Below, piece by piece: positions 26,219 through 35,400 of a DNA stretch of 52,608 nt. The translations under genes were made by a program, and so were the position numbers. The stretch comes from Flavobacteriales bacterium (GTDB lineage: Bacteria > Bacteroidota > Bacteroidia > Flavobacteriales_F > PHOS-HE28). The notes beneath the pieces were generated by a model. That model was not told where the DNA came from, made no database searches, and saw only the letters and a list, made by a program, of their open reading frames with translations. Numbering within the stretch: position 1 is the stretch's first letter; each line of letters begins with the position of its first letter. The stretch lies in the NCBI GenBank assembly GCA_020847755.1, contig JADLBK010000158.1, positions 1 to 52,608 on the forward strand. Reading direction: 5' to 3'.

Positions 26219-27904
26219 TCAGAACTCGCCGCTCAGCGCTTCGGAGACGTTGATCAGGTGGTCGCCCACCTTCTCGCAGCTGTTGAACAGGTCCGTGTAC
26301 ACCAGGCCGCTGCGCACGTTGTAGTCGCCGCTTTCGATGCTGCGGAGGTGGGCCTTGCGCAGCTGGTCGCGTAGCTGGTTGATCTGCTCCTCCACCATCA
26401 CGGCCTCGTCCAGGGCCACGTTCGTGCCGTCGCCCTCCAGGTTGCGGTGCATCACAGCGAAGGCCTTCTCCAGCAGAGCCATCATCTGCAGCAGGTTGTT
26501 GCGCTGCTCGGGCGTGAACCAGAGGCGATCGTCCGAGCGGCGTTCCAGGGCCTTGCTCATCTGGAAGAAGATGTCGCCCACGCGCTCCAGATCGCCGGCG
26601 ATGGCCAGCAGGGCCCGGATGCGGGAGCTTGAGGCCTCATCGCGCACTTCGGCACCGGTCTTCGTCAGGTAGCGGCCCACCTCCAGTTCCATGCGGTCGG
26701 TGATCTCCTCGTAGCGGGCGATGCGGCGCAACAGCCGCTCGCGCTCCCCGGCTGCGGTGACGGTGAGAAGGTCGCGGGTCATGTCCAGCATGCGGCCGCA
26801 CAGGCGCCCCAACTTCACGATCTCGCGGCGCGCCTCCAGTTCGGTGAGCTCGGCGGGCAATGGCACATCGGTGTCGATGTACTCCAACCGGTGCTCCTCA
26901 TCGGCCTCACCTCGGCTCGGCACCGATCGCGTCACAAGGAGCTCAATGAAGGGCACCAGGCCGATCAGGAGCAGGGTGTTGACGGTGTTGAACAACACAT
27001 GGAACCAGGCCAGGCCGTACTTCACCGCGTGCATGTCCGTGAAGGGCGACCCGCCGGTGCCTTGCTGCACGAGCCAGGCGACCCCCCTGAGGATGGGGCT
27101 GAAGAGGAGCAGCGCCCACAGCACGCCGATGACATTGAACATCAGGTGCGCGCGGGCGGCGCGCTTCGCGTACACGTTGCCCACCAGCGCGGCCACGTTG
27201 GCGGTGACGGTGGTGCCGATGTTCTCGCCGAGCACGATCGCCGCCGCCATCGGATAGCCGATGGTGCCGTTCTCGCACAGCACCATCGTCAGGGCCAGGG
27301 CTGCGCTCGAGCTCTGGATGACCACCGCCAGGAAGAGGCCGAAGAGCACGAAGAGGAGGATGCTGAAGATCCCGTTGTCCCCCAGGTCGCGCAGGAAGTA
27401 GAGCGCCTCGGGGCTCAGCACCGGAACGTTGTCGCGCAGGAAGTCGAGGCCGAGGAACAGCAGGGCGAACCCGATCAGGAACTGCGCCACCCGCCGCCAG
27501 CGGTCGCTGCGCAGGAACATGAGCGGGAAGGCCACGCCGATGATGGGGATGCACAGTTCGGCGAGCGGCAGCGAGGCGAAGCCCAGCACGCTGATCAGCA
27601 GGGCCTTCAGCGTGGTGCCGATGTTCGCCCCCATGATCACCGGGATGGCCTGCCGCAGGTTCATCAGACCGGCGTTCACGAAGCTCACCACCATCACCGT
27701 GGTGGCGCTCGAATACTGCAGCACCGCCGTGATGCCCATCCCCGTGAGCACACCCTTCCAGCGCGCACGCGTCATGGCGTTCAGCGCGGTGCGCATGCCC
27801 GTGCCGGCCATCTTCTGAAGGCCTTCGCTCATCACCTTCATGCCGTAGATGAAGAGCCCGAGCGAACCGGCGAGCTTCAGGAAGGCGAGGATTCCGAACG
27901 GCAT
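26219..27904 (-). CDS. Na/Pi cotransporter with C-terminal PhoU domain
   Basis: A 561-residue inner-membrane protein. The two NptA/PiT-type repeats are visible through their QSS signatures, QYSSATTVMVVSF at residue 63 and QSSSAALALTMVL near residue 198, each followed by a GANIGTT or GENIGTT motif. About eight to nine hydrophobic segments run to residue 330. From about residue 370 the sequence is soluble, charged and helical, with the PhoU pattern (SRIRALLAIAGDLERVGD, CEKVGDHLINVSEAL). It is predicted to import phosphate with sodium, or to export it as suggested for E. coli YjbB. A TACCTTTG box and a possible Pho-box-like repeat lie upstream, and a PhoR-like kinase is divergent. Confidence 0.92.
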   Translation of the reverse strand: MPFGILAFLKLAGSLGLFIYGMKVMSEGLQKMAGTGMRTALNAMTRARWKGVLTGMGITAVLQYSSATTVMVVSFVNAGLMNLRQAIPVIMGANIGTTLKALLISVLGFASLPLAELCIPIIGVAFPLMFLRSDRWRRVAQFLIGFALLFLGLDFLRDNVPVLSPEALYFLRDLGDNGIFSILLFVLFGLFLAVVIQSSSAALALTMVLCENGTIGYPMAAAIVLGENIGTTVTANVAALVGNVYAKRAARAHLMFNVIGVLWALLLFSPILRGVAWLVQQGTGGSPFTDMHAVKYGLAWFHVLFNTVNTLLLIGLVPFIELLVTRSVPSRGEADEEHRLEYIDTDVPLPAELTELEARREIVKLGRLCGRMLDMTRDLLTVTAAGERERLLRRIARYEEITDRMELEVGRYLTKTGAEVRDEASSSRIRALLAIAGDLERVGDIFFQMSKALERRSDDRLWFTPEQRNNLLQMMALLEKAFAVMHRNLEGDGTNVALDEAVMVEEQINQLRDQLRKAHLRSIESGDYNVRSGLVYTDLFNSCEKVGDHLINVSEALSGEF

Positions 27905-27932
27905 GGGTCGACCTCCTCCCGGAGGTGGCGTC

Positions 27933-27940
27933 CAAAGGTA
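27933..27940 (-). promoter_or_regulatory. TAnnTTTG promoter box for the Na/Pi cotransporter
   Basis: TACCTTTG on the minus strand, 28 nt before the ATG. The leader carries a GGGAGGAGG purine tract about 10 nt before the ATG, one of the few Shine-Dalgarno-like sites seen in the window. Confidence 0.55.
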
Positions 27941-27961
27941 CCGGGGTGGCCTGCGGCCATG

Positions 27962-27978
27962 TTAACGGAGCATTAAAT
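27962..27978. promoter_or_regulatory. Possible Pho-box-like direct repeat
   Basis: TTAACG, 5 bp, TTAAAT: two 6-bp direct half-sites spaced 11 bp apart. This island is A/T-rich in a G/C-rich intergenic region. It starts 22 bp upstream of the -7 box of the phosphate transporter, where a response-regulator site would overlap the -33 region. The geometry resembles PhoP/PhoB half-sites. The identity is inference. Confidence 0.35.
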
Positions 27979-28041
27979 CCCGTGTTCGGCGCGGCCTTGG
28001 GCCGGTTCCACGCATCGCCCCGGGTATCTTGGCGGCCTCGC

Positions 28042-29076
28042 ATGCGCCCGATCCACCCACGCCACCTCATCCTCCTGGTCACCCTGGTGATCGGCGGCGT
28101 GACCGCGGGCGCGACGCTTGTCGTTACGGGTGATCATGGCCTGCCGCGGACCGCGCAGGCGATCGTCGTGGGTGTGTCGGCGCTGGTGCTGTCCTACCTG
28201 CTTTTGAGCTTCGCACTACGGCGCTTCATCCAGGACCGCATCCGGGGCATCTACAAGACCGTGCAGGGCCTTCGCGGGGCGGCGGAGATCCCTGCCGTGG
28301 GCATGAGCGACGATGCGCTGGGCCGTGTGGAAGGCGAGGTGGCCGAGTGGGCGAGCGCACGCCGCAGCGAGATCACCGAGCTCAAGGAGCGCGAGAAGTT
28401 CCGCCGCGAGTTCATCGGCAACCTGGCCCACGAGCTCAAGACGCCGATCTTCAACATCCAGGGCTACATCCTCACCCTGCTGGAAGGCGGCCTGGAGGAT
28501 GAAAAGGTCAATCGGGACTTCCTCACCCGCGCCAGCCACGGGGTCGATCGGTTGATCAAGATCGTGGAGGACCTCGACCTGATCACGAAGCTCGAAAGCG
28601 GGGTGATGGACCTGCGGCCGCGCCGCATCCTGCTCCGTGAGGTCGTGGAGGAGGCCATGGAGGACGTCGAGCTGCAGGCCCGGGAGAAGGGCATCAGCCT
28701 GCTGGACAAGGTGCCGGAGGACCTCGCCGTGCTCGGCGACAAGGACCGCCTGATCCAGGTGTTCGTCAACCTGTTCGTGAACGGGGTGAACTATGGCCGC
28801 GCCGGCGGACACTGCACGGTGAGCGTGGACGACCTGGATGAGCGTGTGCTCGTGGAGGTGAGCGACAACGGCATCGGCATCAGCGAGGAGCATCTGCCGC
28901 GCTTGTTCGAGCGGTTCTACCGGGTGGGCAAGAGCCGTTCGCGGAATGAAGGCGGCAGCGGCCTGGGCCTGGCGATCGTGAAGCACATCGTGGACGCGCA
29001 CGGACAGACCATCACCGTGAAGAGCGAGGAGGGGCGGGGCAGCACCTTCGCGTTCACCTTGCGGAAAGCGCGCTGA
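28042..29076 (+). CDS. PhoR-like membrane sensor histidine kinase
   Basis: A 344-residue inner-membrane kinase. There are two transmembrane segments (about residues 8-28 and 38-58) with almost no periplasmic domain between them. A HAMP-like linker is followed by the H-box NLAHELKTP with phospho-acceptor His130. The N-box (FVNLFVNGVNYG), G1 (DNGIGI), F (FERFYRV) and G2 (GGSGLGLAIVKHIV) motifs complete the ATP-binding domain. No response regulator gene is in the window, so it is an orphan here. The divergent Na/Pi-PhoU gene suggests a phosphate-sensing role. The start at 28042 is chosen over the upstream open frame. The 3' end overlaps the convergent FG-GAP gene by 23 bp. Confidence 0.9.
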   Translation: MRPIHPRHLILLVTLVIGGVTAGATLVVTGDHGLPRTAQAIVVGVSALVLSYLLLSFALRRFIQDRIRGIYKTVQGLRGAAEIPAVGMSDDALGRVEGEVAEWASARRSEITELKEREKFRREFIGNLAHELKTPIFNIQGYILTLLEGGLEDEKVNRDFLTRASHGVDRLIKIVEDLDLITKLESGVMDLRPRRILLREVVEEAMEDVELQAREKGISLLDKVPEDLAVLGDKDRLIQVFVNLFVNGVNYGRAGGHCTVSVDDLDERVLVEVSDNGIGISEEHLPRLFERFYRVGKSRSRNEGGSGLGLAIVKHIVDAHGQTITVKSEEGRGSTFAFTLRKAR

Positions 29077-32000
29077 CGGGACGCCCCACGGTGAAGGCCG
29101 CAGGTCGGTCGCCATGGCCGGCCACGATCACCGTAGGTGTGCGGCGCGGCCCCACGCGCATCACCGCCACGTCGCGCGCGTTGCCGCCGGCGAAGAACCC
29201 CGAGGCCGTGGGCGTGAGCGGGGTGAACCCGCCCTTGCCGTCGCCCAGCAGCACACAGCCGCGCCCCGCATCGTAGCGCACGGTCTCCACTTCGGCGCCC
29301 CAGTGGTTGCCTGCGGTCACCAGGTCGAGCCTGCCGTCGGCGTTCACGTCCAGGGCCACGATGCCGTTCACCGGACCCAGCTGCACCTCCACGGGCAGCG
29401 CACGGATGCTGAACCGGCCGGCGCCGTCGTTCAGCATCACGCTGGAGCGCATCCAGGTGGCGGTGCGATGCAAGGCACGGCCGAGCTTCTCCGGCGTGTA
29501 GATGGCCTGCAGGTCGGCATTGGCGAACGCTTCGTACGTGGGGAAGCGCTGCAAGATCACGGGGCACTGCTGGCTGCTGCATTCGCGGCCACGCACGGGG
29601 ATCTGGTGCCCGGCCTTCTCCTTGGCCAGCACGATGTCCGAGCGGCCGTTGCCGTCCATGTCGGCCCAGTACACGTGCACCGGGTGGGCAGCGTCCGCCT
29701 TGAACTTGCTGTTCCATCCCAGGTTGCCGGCGGCGAGGTCCACATCACCGTCGCCGTCCAGGTCGACGGCGCAGAGGCTGTTCCACCACCCGGTGGTGCC
29801 TTCGAGCCCAGCGGCCGCCGTGGCGTTCGTGAAGCGCCCGCCCGCGTTCATCATCACCATCACCGGCATCCATTCACCGACGAGCACGAGGTCCGGATCG
29901 TGGTCGCCATCGAGGTCGGCGAAGCGCGCATCGGTCACCAGGCCAGGTCCCATCAGGTCCTTCGCCACTTGCTCCGTGGCATCGGCGAAGTGGCCGGTGC
30001 CATCGTTGAGCAGCAGGTAGGACCGGGGGGCGAAGGGGTAGTGCGCCGGGGTATGGCGTCCGCCGAGGAAGAGGTCGAGGTCCCCGTCGCCATCGATGTC
30101 GGCCGCGTCGGCGCGCTGGCCGCTGGTCATCATCGGCGGCAGGGCGTCCTCCACGCGCGTGAACCGTCCGGTGCCGTCGTTGCGCAGGTAGTGGTGGCGG
30201 TAGGCCATGCTGCGCAGGTCATCCTCGTTGGAGCCGGCGATCACCAGCAGGTCCTGATCGCCGTCCCCATCGCCGTCGATGAAGCGGGCGCCCAGCAGCT
30301 CCTGCCCTTCGCCGGTGAGCGGATGCGCGTTGCGGGCCACCTGCAACGCGCCGGAGGCGGTCTGCAGCAGCAGGACGGGCGCCTGTCCCCGACCTCCGCC
30401 CATCCACAGGTCGTCCAGTCCGTCGCCGTTCACGTCCGCCACGGCGAGCATGGGTCCGAGCTCGCTCATCTTGTGGGGCAGCAGCACCTCCAGGCGGAAG
30501 TCATCGTGATCGGGATCGCGGTGCACGGCGCCGTCCGGGATCAGGGACGGGTCCATGGTGAGCAAGGGTGTCGGTCCGGGGCCATGCATCGGCGCCGGTC
30601 CGGCATCACGGTCGTCCAACGCCATCAGCCGGTCGGCCCTCACGTTGCGCAGCAGCGTGTACCGGCCATCCGGCCAGCGCACTTCCACGCTGTCGACCAT
30701 GGCGATCGGCCCCAGCCCGAAATGGAGCACGGGCTCCACGGTGCTCTGGTAGCCGCGCACCGGGCTCAGTTCCTGGTACTGCATGGACCCTTGGTGACGC
30801 AGCGTGACGCGCGCCCCGTGCGCGTCCCGTCCGCCCTGCTTGAGCGCGAACCGCAGGTAGTGCCTGTCCGGGTGTCGTTCGCGGGCCCGGTTGGCATATA
30901 CCGATGCGGGCGCGTCGATGTTGTTGATCACCAGGTCGAGGTCGCCGTCGTTGTCCAGGTCCGCGTAGGCGGCGCCATTGCTGTTGAGGGGTTCGGTGAA
31001 CCCCCAGGCCTGCGAGCTGTCCGCGAACGTGAGCCGGGCCCGGCCCGTGCTGTCGGCCCCCTGGTTGCTGAACAGGTAGTTGCGGATGCGCGTGCTCGGC
31101 ACCAGGTCCAGCGTGCGGTAGAAGTCCTCGCCGCTCTTCAGGCCCCGGTACACCTGCTGCTGGTAGTCGTTGTTGCGGATGTCGTGCTTGAAGCCGTTGG
31201 TGACCATCAGGTCCTTCCAGCCGTCGTTGTCCAGGTCGGCGAGCAGCGGGGCCCAGCTCCAGTCCGTGCGGGCGATGCCGGCCAGCTGTGCGATCTCGCT
31301 GAAGGTGCCATTCCCGTTGTTGAGCTGCAGCGTGTTCACCATGTACTGGTATTGCTGACCGGCGGCCACGATGGACCAGAAGGCCTGCGGCGACATGCTG
31401 CCCATGTTGGTCTTGTTGCGCACATGGTCATCCGCCATCATGTCCAGCACCACGATGTCCGGACGCGCGTCGTTGTTGATGTCGGCCACATCGCAGCCCA
31501 TGCCGAAGTTGCTCACGTGGCGCGTGCGCTCCTTCACCACATCGCGGAAGCTGCCGCCGTTGTTGGTGTAAAGCGCGTCCGCCACGTCGAAGTCGTTCGC
31601 CACATAGAGGTCGGGCCGGTCGTCATCATCGAGGTGGGCCACCGATACGCCCAGGCTGAAGCTGAAGTCCATCAGGCCATGCGCACGGGTGGCCTCGTGG
31701 AAACGACCGCTCTCCTGCACGAAGAGCCGGTTGCTGGGTGCGGTGCCCGCAGCGATCCCCGCACGCACCTGCGACACGCTGACGCCGGTGAGCCGGTCCT
31801 TGGGGTGGTTGATGACGTAGAGGTCGAGGTCGCCGTCCCCCTCCACGTCCAGGAAGGCCGCCTGCGTGCTGTGGCTCGTGTCGGCCACGCCCAGGGCATG
31901 GGCGGCCTCGCGGAAGGTGAGGTCGCCGTTGTTCAGGTAGAGCAGGTTGCGCGTGAGCGCCGTATCGATCGTAGGTCCGCTGCGGCACACGTAGATGTCC

Positions 32001-32404
32001 AGGTGACCATCCCCGTTCACATCGGCCATGGCCACCCCGGTGCGCCAGCCTCCCGGGTCGGCTCCCAGGGCGGTCTCCGTGATGTCCTCGAAGCGCATAC
32101 CACCCTTGTTGAGGTAGAGGCGGTCGCGCTGCTGGTTGCCGGTGAAGTAGAGGTCGGGGAGACCGTCGCCATTGATGTCGCCCGCGCCCACACCGCCGCC
32201 GTTGTAGGCGTAGATGTAGGTGAAGTAGTTCATCGAGGGCGACTCCTCCAGGCGGTTGGTGAAGCGGATGCCGGTGCTGTCGGGCGGCAGGGCCACGAAC
32301 AGCGGGCCGCTGGGTGCCGGCGGCGCCGGACCGGGCTCCGGAGCGTTCGGCCCGCAGGCGACCAGGAGCGTGAGCAGAGGGAGGCAGGTGGTGCGAAGGG
32401 ACAT
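29054..32404 (-). CDS. FG-GAP/VCBS-repeat lipoprotein with ASPIC/UnbV-type domain (copy B)
   Basis: A 1116-residue predicted lipoprotein (lipobox LLTLLVACG, Cys near residue 17). About fourteen calcium-binding loops of the form DxNxDGxxDLY are spread along it, indicating a beta-propeller of FG-GAP/VCBS repeats. Between them lie an ASPIC/UnbV-like segment (residues about 530-590, VEVRWPDGRYTLL) and a conserved ECSSQQC motif near residue 900. The family resembles CRTAC1-type extracellular proteins; function is unknown, and surface glycan or protein binding is plausible. The upstream neighbour is a same-length paralogue, 39 bp away. A TACCTTCG box lies 17 nt before the ATG, so it may also have its own promoter. 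Confidence 0.88.
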   Translation of the reverse strand: MSLRTTCLPLLTLLVACGPNAPEPGPAPPAPSGPLFVALPPDSTGIRFTNRLEESPSMNYFTYIYAYNGGGVGAGDINGDGLPDLYFTGNQQRDRLYLNKGGMRFEDITETALGADPGGWRTGVAMADVNGDGHLDIYVCRSGPTIDTALTRNLLYLNNGDLTFREAAHALGVADTSHSTQAAFLDVEGDGDLDLYVINHPKDRLTGVSVSQVRAGIAAGTAPSNRLFVQESGRFHEATRAHGLMDFSFSLGVSVAHLDDDDRPDLYVANDFDVADALYTNNGGSFRDVVKERTRHVSNFGMGCDVADINNDARPDIVVLDMMADDHVRNKTNMGSMSPQAFWSIVAAGQQYQYMVNTLQLNNGNGTFSEIAQLAGIARTDWSWAPLLADLDNDGWKDLMVTNGFKHDIRNNDYQQQVYRGLKSGEDFYRTLDLVPSTRIRNYLFSNQGADSTGRARLTFADSSQAWGFTEPLNSNGAAYADLDNDGDLDLVINNIDAPASVYANRARERHPDRHYLRFALKQGGRDAHGARVTLRHQGSMQYQELSPVRGYQSTVEPVLHFGLGPIAMVDSVEVRWPDGRYTLLRNVRADRLMALDDRDAGPAPMHGPGPTPLLTMDPSLIPDGAVHRDPDHDDFRLEVLLPHKMSELGPMLAVADVNGDGLDDLWMGGGRGQAPVLLLQTASGALQVARNAHPLTGEGQELLGARFIDGDGDGDQDLLVIAGSNEDDLRSMAYRHHYLRNDGTGRFTRVEDALPPMMTSGQRADAADIDGDGDLDLFLGGRHTPAHYPFAPRSYLLLNDGTGHFADATEQVAKDLMGPGLVTDARFADLDGDHDPDLVLVGEWMPVMVMMNAGGRFTNATAAAGLEGTTGWWNSLCAVDLDGDGDVDLAAGNLGWNSKFKADAAHPVHVYWADMDGNGRSDIVLAKEKAGHQIPVRGRECSSQQCPVILQRFPTYEAFANADLQAIYTPEKLGRALHRTATWMRSSVMLNDGAGRFSIRALPVEVQLGPVNGIVALDVNADGRLDLVTAGNHWGAEVETVRYDAGRGCVLLGDGKGGFTPLTPTASGFFAGGNARDVAVMRVGPRRTPTVIVAGHGDRPAAFTVGRPVSALSAR

Positions 32405-32421
32405 GTCCGGGTGGGGCTGGG

Positions 32422-32429
32422 CGAAGGTA
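32422..32429 (-). promoter_or_regulatory. TAnnTTCG promoter box for FG-GAP copy B
   Basis: TACCTTCG in the 39-bp gap between the two paralogues. It suggests independent expression of the downstream copy. Confidence 0.45.
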
Positions 32430-32443
32430 GCCCGCACCGGAGG

Positions 32444-35400
32444 TCACCGGCGCGCGGCCCATGCCGATCGGGCGTGGCCCGGTGTGAAGACCTCCAACGC
32501 ATCGTTGTTGTTCGAGACCACCACCCAGGGCGCGCGGCCGGCTCCCTGCTCCAGCACCACGAGGTCTTTGGCATTGCGCCATGCGAACAGCCCGCTTTCC
32601 CGGACCGATCGCGGGCGGAACCCGCCCTGGCCATCGCCCAGGAGCACGATGCCCGTGCCGCCGTCGTACCGGATGGTCTCCACCGCGGCACCCCAGTGGT
32701 TGCCGGCCGCGATGATGTCCGCATGTCCGTCCGCGTTCACGTCGCGCACCGCGATGCCATGGAGCGGCCCCGTCTGCGCGTGCATCGCCAGTGGCTCCAC
32801 ACGGAAACGACCACCGCCTTCGTTCCACACCACGCACGATCGCATCTGCTCGGCGACGAGGTGTTGGGCCGAGCCGATCTTCTCCGGTGTGTAGATCCGC
32901 TCCAGGTCGGCGTGGGCGAAGTCCTTGAAGGTCGGGAACCGATCGATGATCATGCGGCACTGCTGGCTGCTGCACTCCCGGCCGCGCACGGGCACCTTGC
33001 CATTGGTCCCCTCCTTGGCCAGCACGATGTCCAGGCTGCCGTTGTCGTCCATGTCATTGGCATAGAGGTGCAGCGGATGATCGGCGGTGGCGTGGAACTT
33101 GGTGTTCCAGCCGATGTTGCCGCACACGAGATCCTGGTCGCCATCGAGGTCCGGATCGGCCGCCACGATGCGGTTCCACCAGCCCGCCGTGTGCCGAAGG
33201 CCGTCCACGGTGTGTGCGACCAGCCGGCCACCATCGTTCCTGTGCATCGCGATGGGCTGCCATTCGCCTGCAGTGATGAGGTCCGCGTCCCCGTCGCCGT
33301 CGATGTCCATCCAGAGGGCATCGGTGAGCATGCCCGCTTCCGCCAGGTGGGATGCGCGCTCAGCGGTCGCATCGCTGAACCGGCCGGTGCCGTCGTTCAC
33401 GAGCAGGTAGCTTCTCGGATCCCTCGGATAGGCTCCGGGGATCACGCGGCCGCCGATGAACAGGTCGAGGTCGCCATCGCCGTCCACGTCGCCTGCGGCG
33501 GCCCGCTGCGCGCTGGTCATCAACACGGGCAGTGCGCCGGGCGCATGATCGAACCGCCCCATGCCCCGGTTCGAGTACAAACGCGGCTGGAAGTGGATCT
33601 CCAACCGGTCGGACTCGTAGCCGCCGCTGAGCACGAGCAGGTCCTGGTCGCCATCCTGATCGGCGTCCAGGAACAGGGCTCCCTGGTCCTCGCGGTCCTT
33701 GTGGTCGATCCACGGCCCCTGTACCTGCCGGTAGCGATCGGCCCCGTCGGACAGGAACAGGGCACCGGCCTGATCGCGCGCGCCGCCGATGTAGAGGTCC
33801 TCGCGGCCATCGCCATTGAGGTCCGCCTTGGCCATGAAGGGGCCGTCCTCGGAACGCTTGTGGGGCAGCAGGACCTGCACCGCGAAGTCGTCGTATGCAT
33901 TCTCGCGATGCGTGAAGCTCAATCCATGGCCGGTGCCAACAGCTTCAAGGAGGGCCGCAGGGGCGGGCGGCGCCGGTGCGCGGTCGGACGCGTCATCGTG
34001 CCGGATCGGGAGGGTCTGATCGGCAGGGACGTCGGCAAGGAGGGTATATCGGCCATCGGGCCAGAACACCTCCACCCGGTCCGCTTTCCCGGCTCCGCCA
34101 AGGCCGAAATGGAGGATCGGTTCCACGCTGCTCTGAAAGCCGCGCACGGGCGCCAGTTCGGCCAGCTGCCTCACTCCGTTCGCCTCCACCGTGGCGCGTG
34201 CGCCCAGAACGGTCCGGCCCGGGGTGCCCTCCAACTTCAGGCGTAGATGGTGCCCGCGGCCTTGTTCGACGGCCTGGTTGATGTGCATGCCCGCCACGGC
34301 ATCCATGTTGTTGATCACCAGGTCGAGGTCGCCGTCGTTGTCCAGGTCACCGTATGCCGCTCCGTTCGAGTTCACGGCCTCCGTGAAGCCCCATTCGACC
34401 GATACGTTGCGGAAGGTCAGGTCGCCATTGTTCCGGTACAGGTAGTTGCGGACCCGGGTGCTGGGCACGAGCGCCAGCACGTCCATGGGGCGCATGGCCT
34501 GTCCGGAGGCTTTGATCGCCTTGGCCTTGGCACTGTAATCGTTGTCGCGCATGTCGCGCTTGTAGCCGTTGGTCACCAACAGGTCCTTCCAGCCGTCATT
34601 GTCCAGGTCGGCCAGCAGGGGCGCCCAGCTCCAGTCGGTCTTGCTGATCCCGGCCAGCTGCCCCACCTCGCTGAAGGTGCCGTTGCCGTTGTTGTGCTGC
34701 AGGGTGTTGAACATGTACTGATGGTGGTAGCCGGCGGCCACCACCCCCCAGAACTGGGCGGGTGACATGGCGCCCATGTTGCGTTTGCTGCGGGCATGCT
34801 CCTCGCTCACCATGTCCAGCACCACGATGTCGGGCAGGCCGTCATTGTCGTAGTCGGCGATGTCGCAGCCCATGCCGAAGTTGCTGATGTGCCGCGTGCG
34901 CTCCAGGACCTCGTTGTGGTAGGTGCCGTCCATACGTCCCATGTACAGGAAGTCCGGGGCCACGTAGTCGTTGGACACGTAGAGGTCCGCAATGCCGTCC
35001 TGGTCGAGGTCGCTGCAGGCCACCCCCAGGCTGTACGCCATGTTCCACAGTCCGGCCGCCGCAGTGATATCCGTGAACCGGTCTCCGTCGTTCCGGTACA
35101 GGCGACTGCTGGGGGATCGCCGGGCGGCGATCGCATGCTCCACCTCTGCGTTGCTCCGCTTGGAGGCCCCTTGGACGGGGGTGTTGATCACGAACAGGTC
35201 GAGGTCACCGTCGCGGTCATGATCGAAGAAGAGACCCTGGGTGGACCGGGTGGTGTCCGCGATGCCCCATTCATGGCCCACTTCCTTGAACCGGCCCTGG
35301 CCATCGTTCAGGTAGAGCAGGTTGGTGCGTGCCTGCGGATCGGAGGTCCAGCCGGCACGGCACACGTGGATGTCGAGATGGCCATCCCCGTTCACGTCGG

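Noticed and set aside
29114..34246. Plus-strand open frame of 1710 codons
   Set aside because: It is antisense to two well-supported FG-GAP lipoproteins; the translation is low-complexity His/Val/Ala/Gly-rich.
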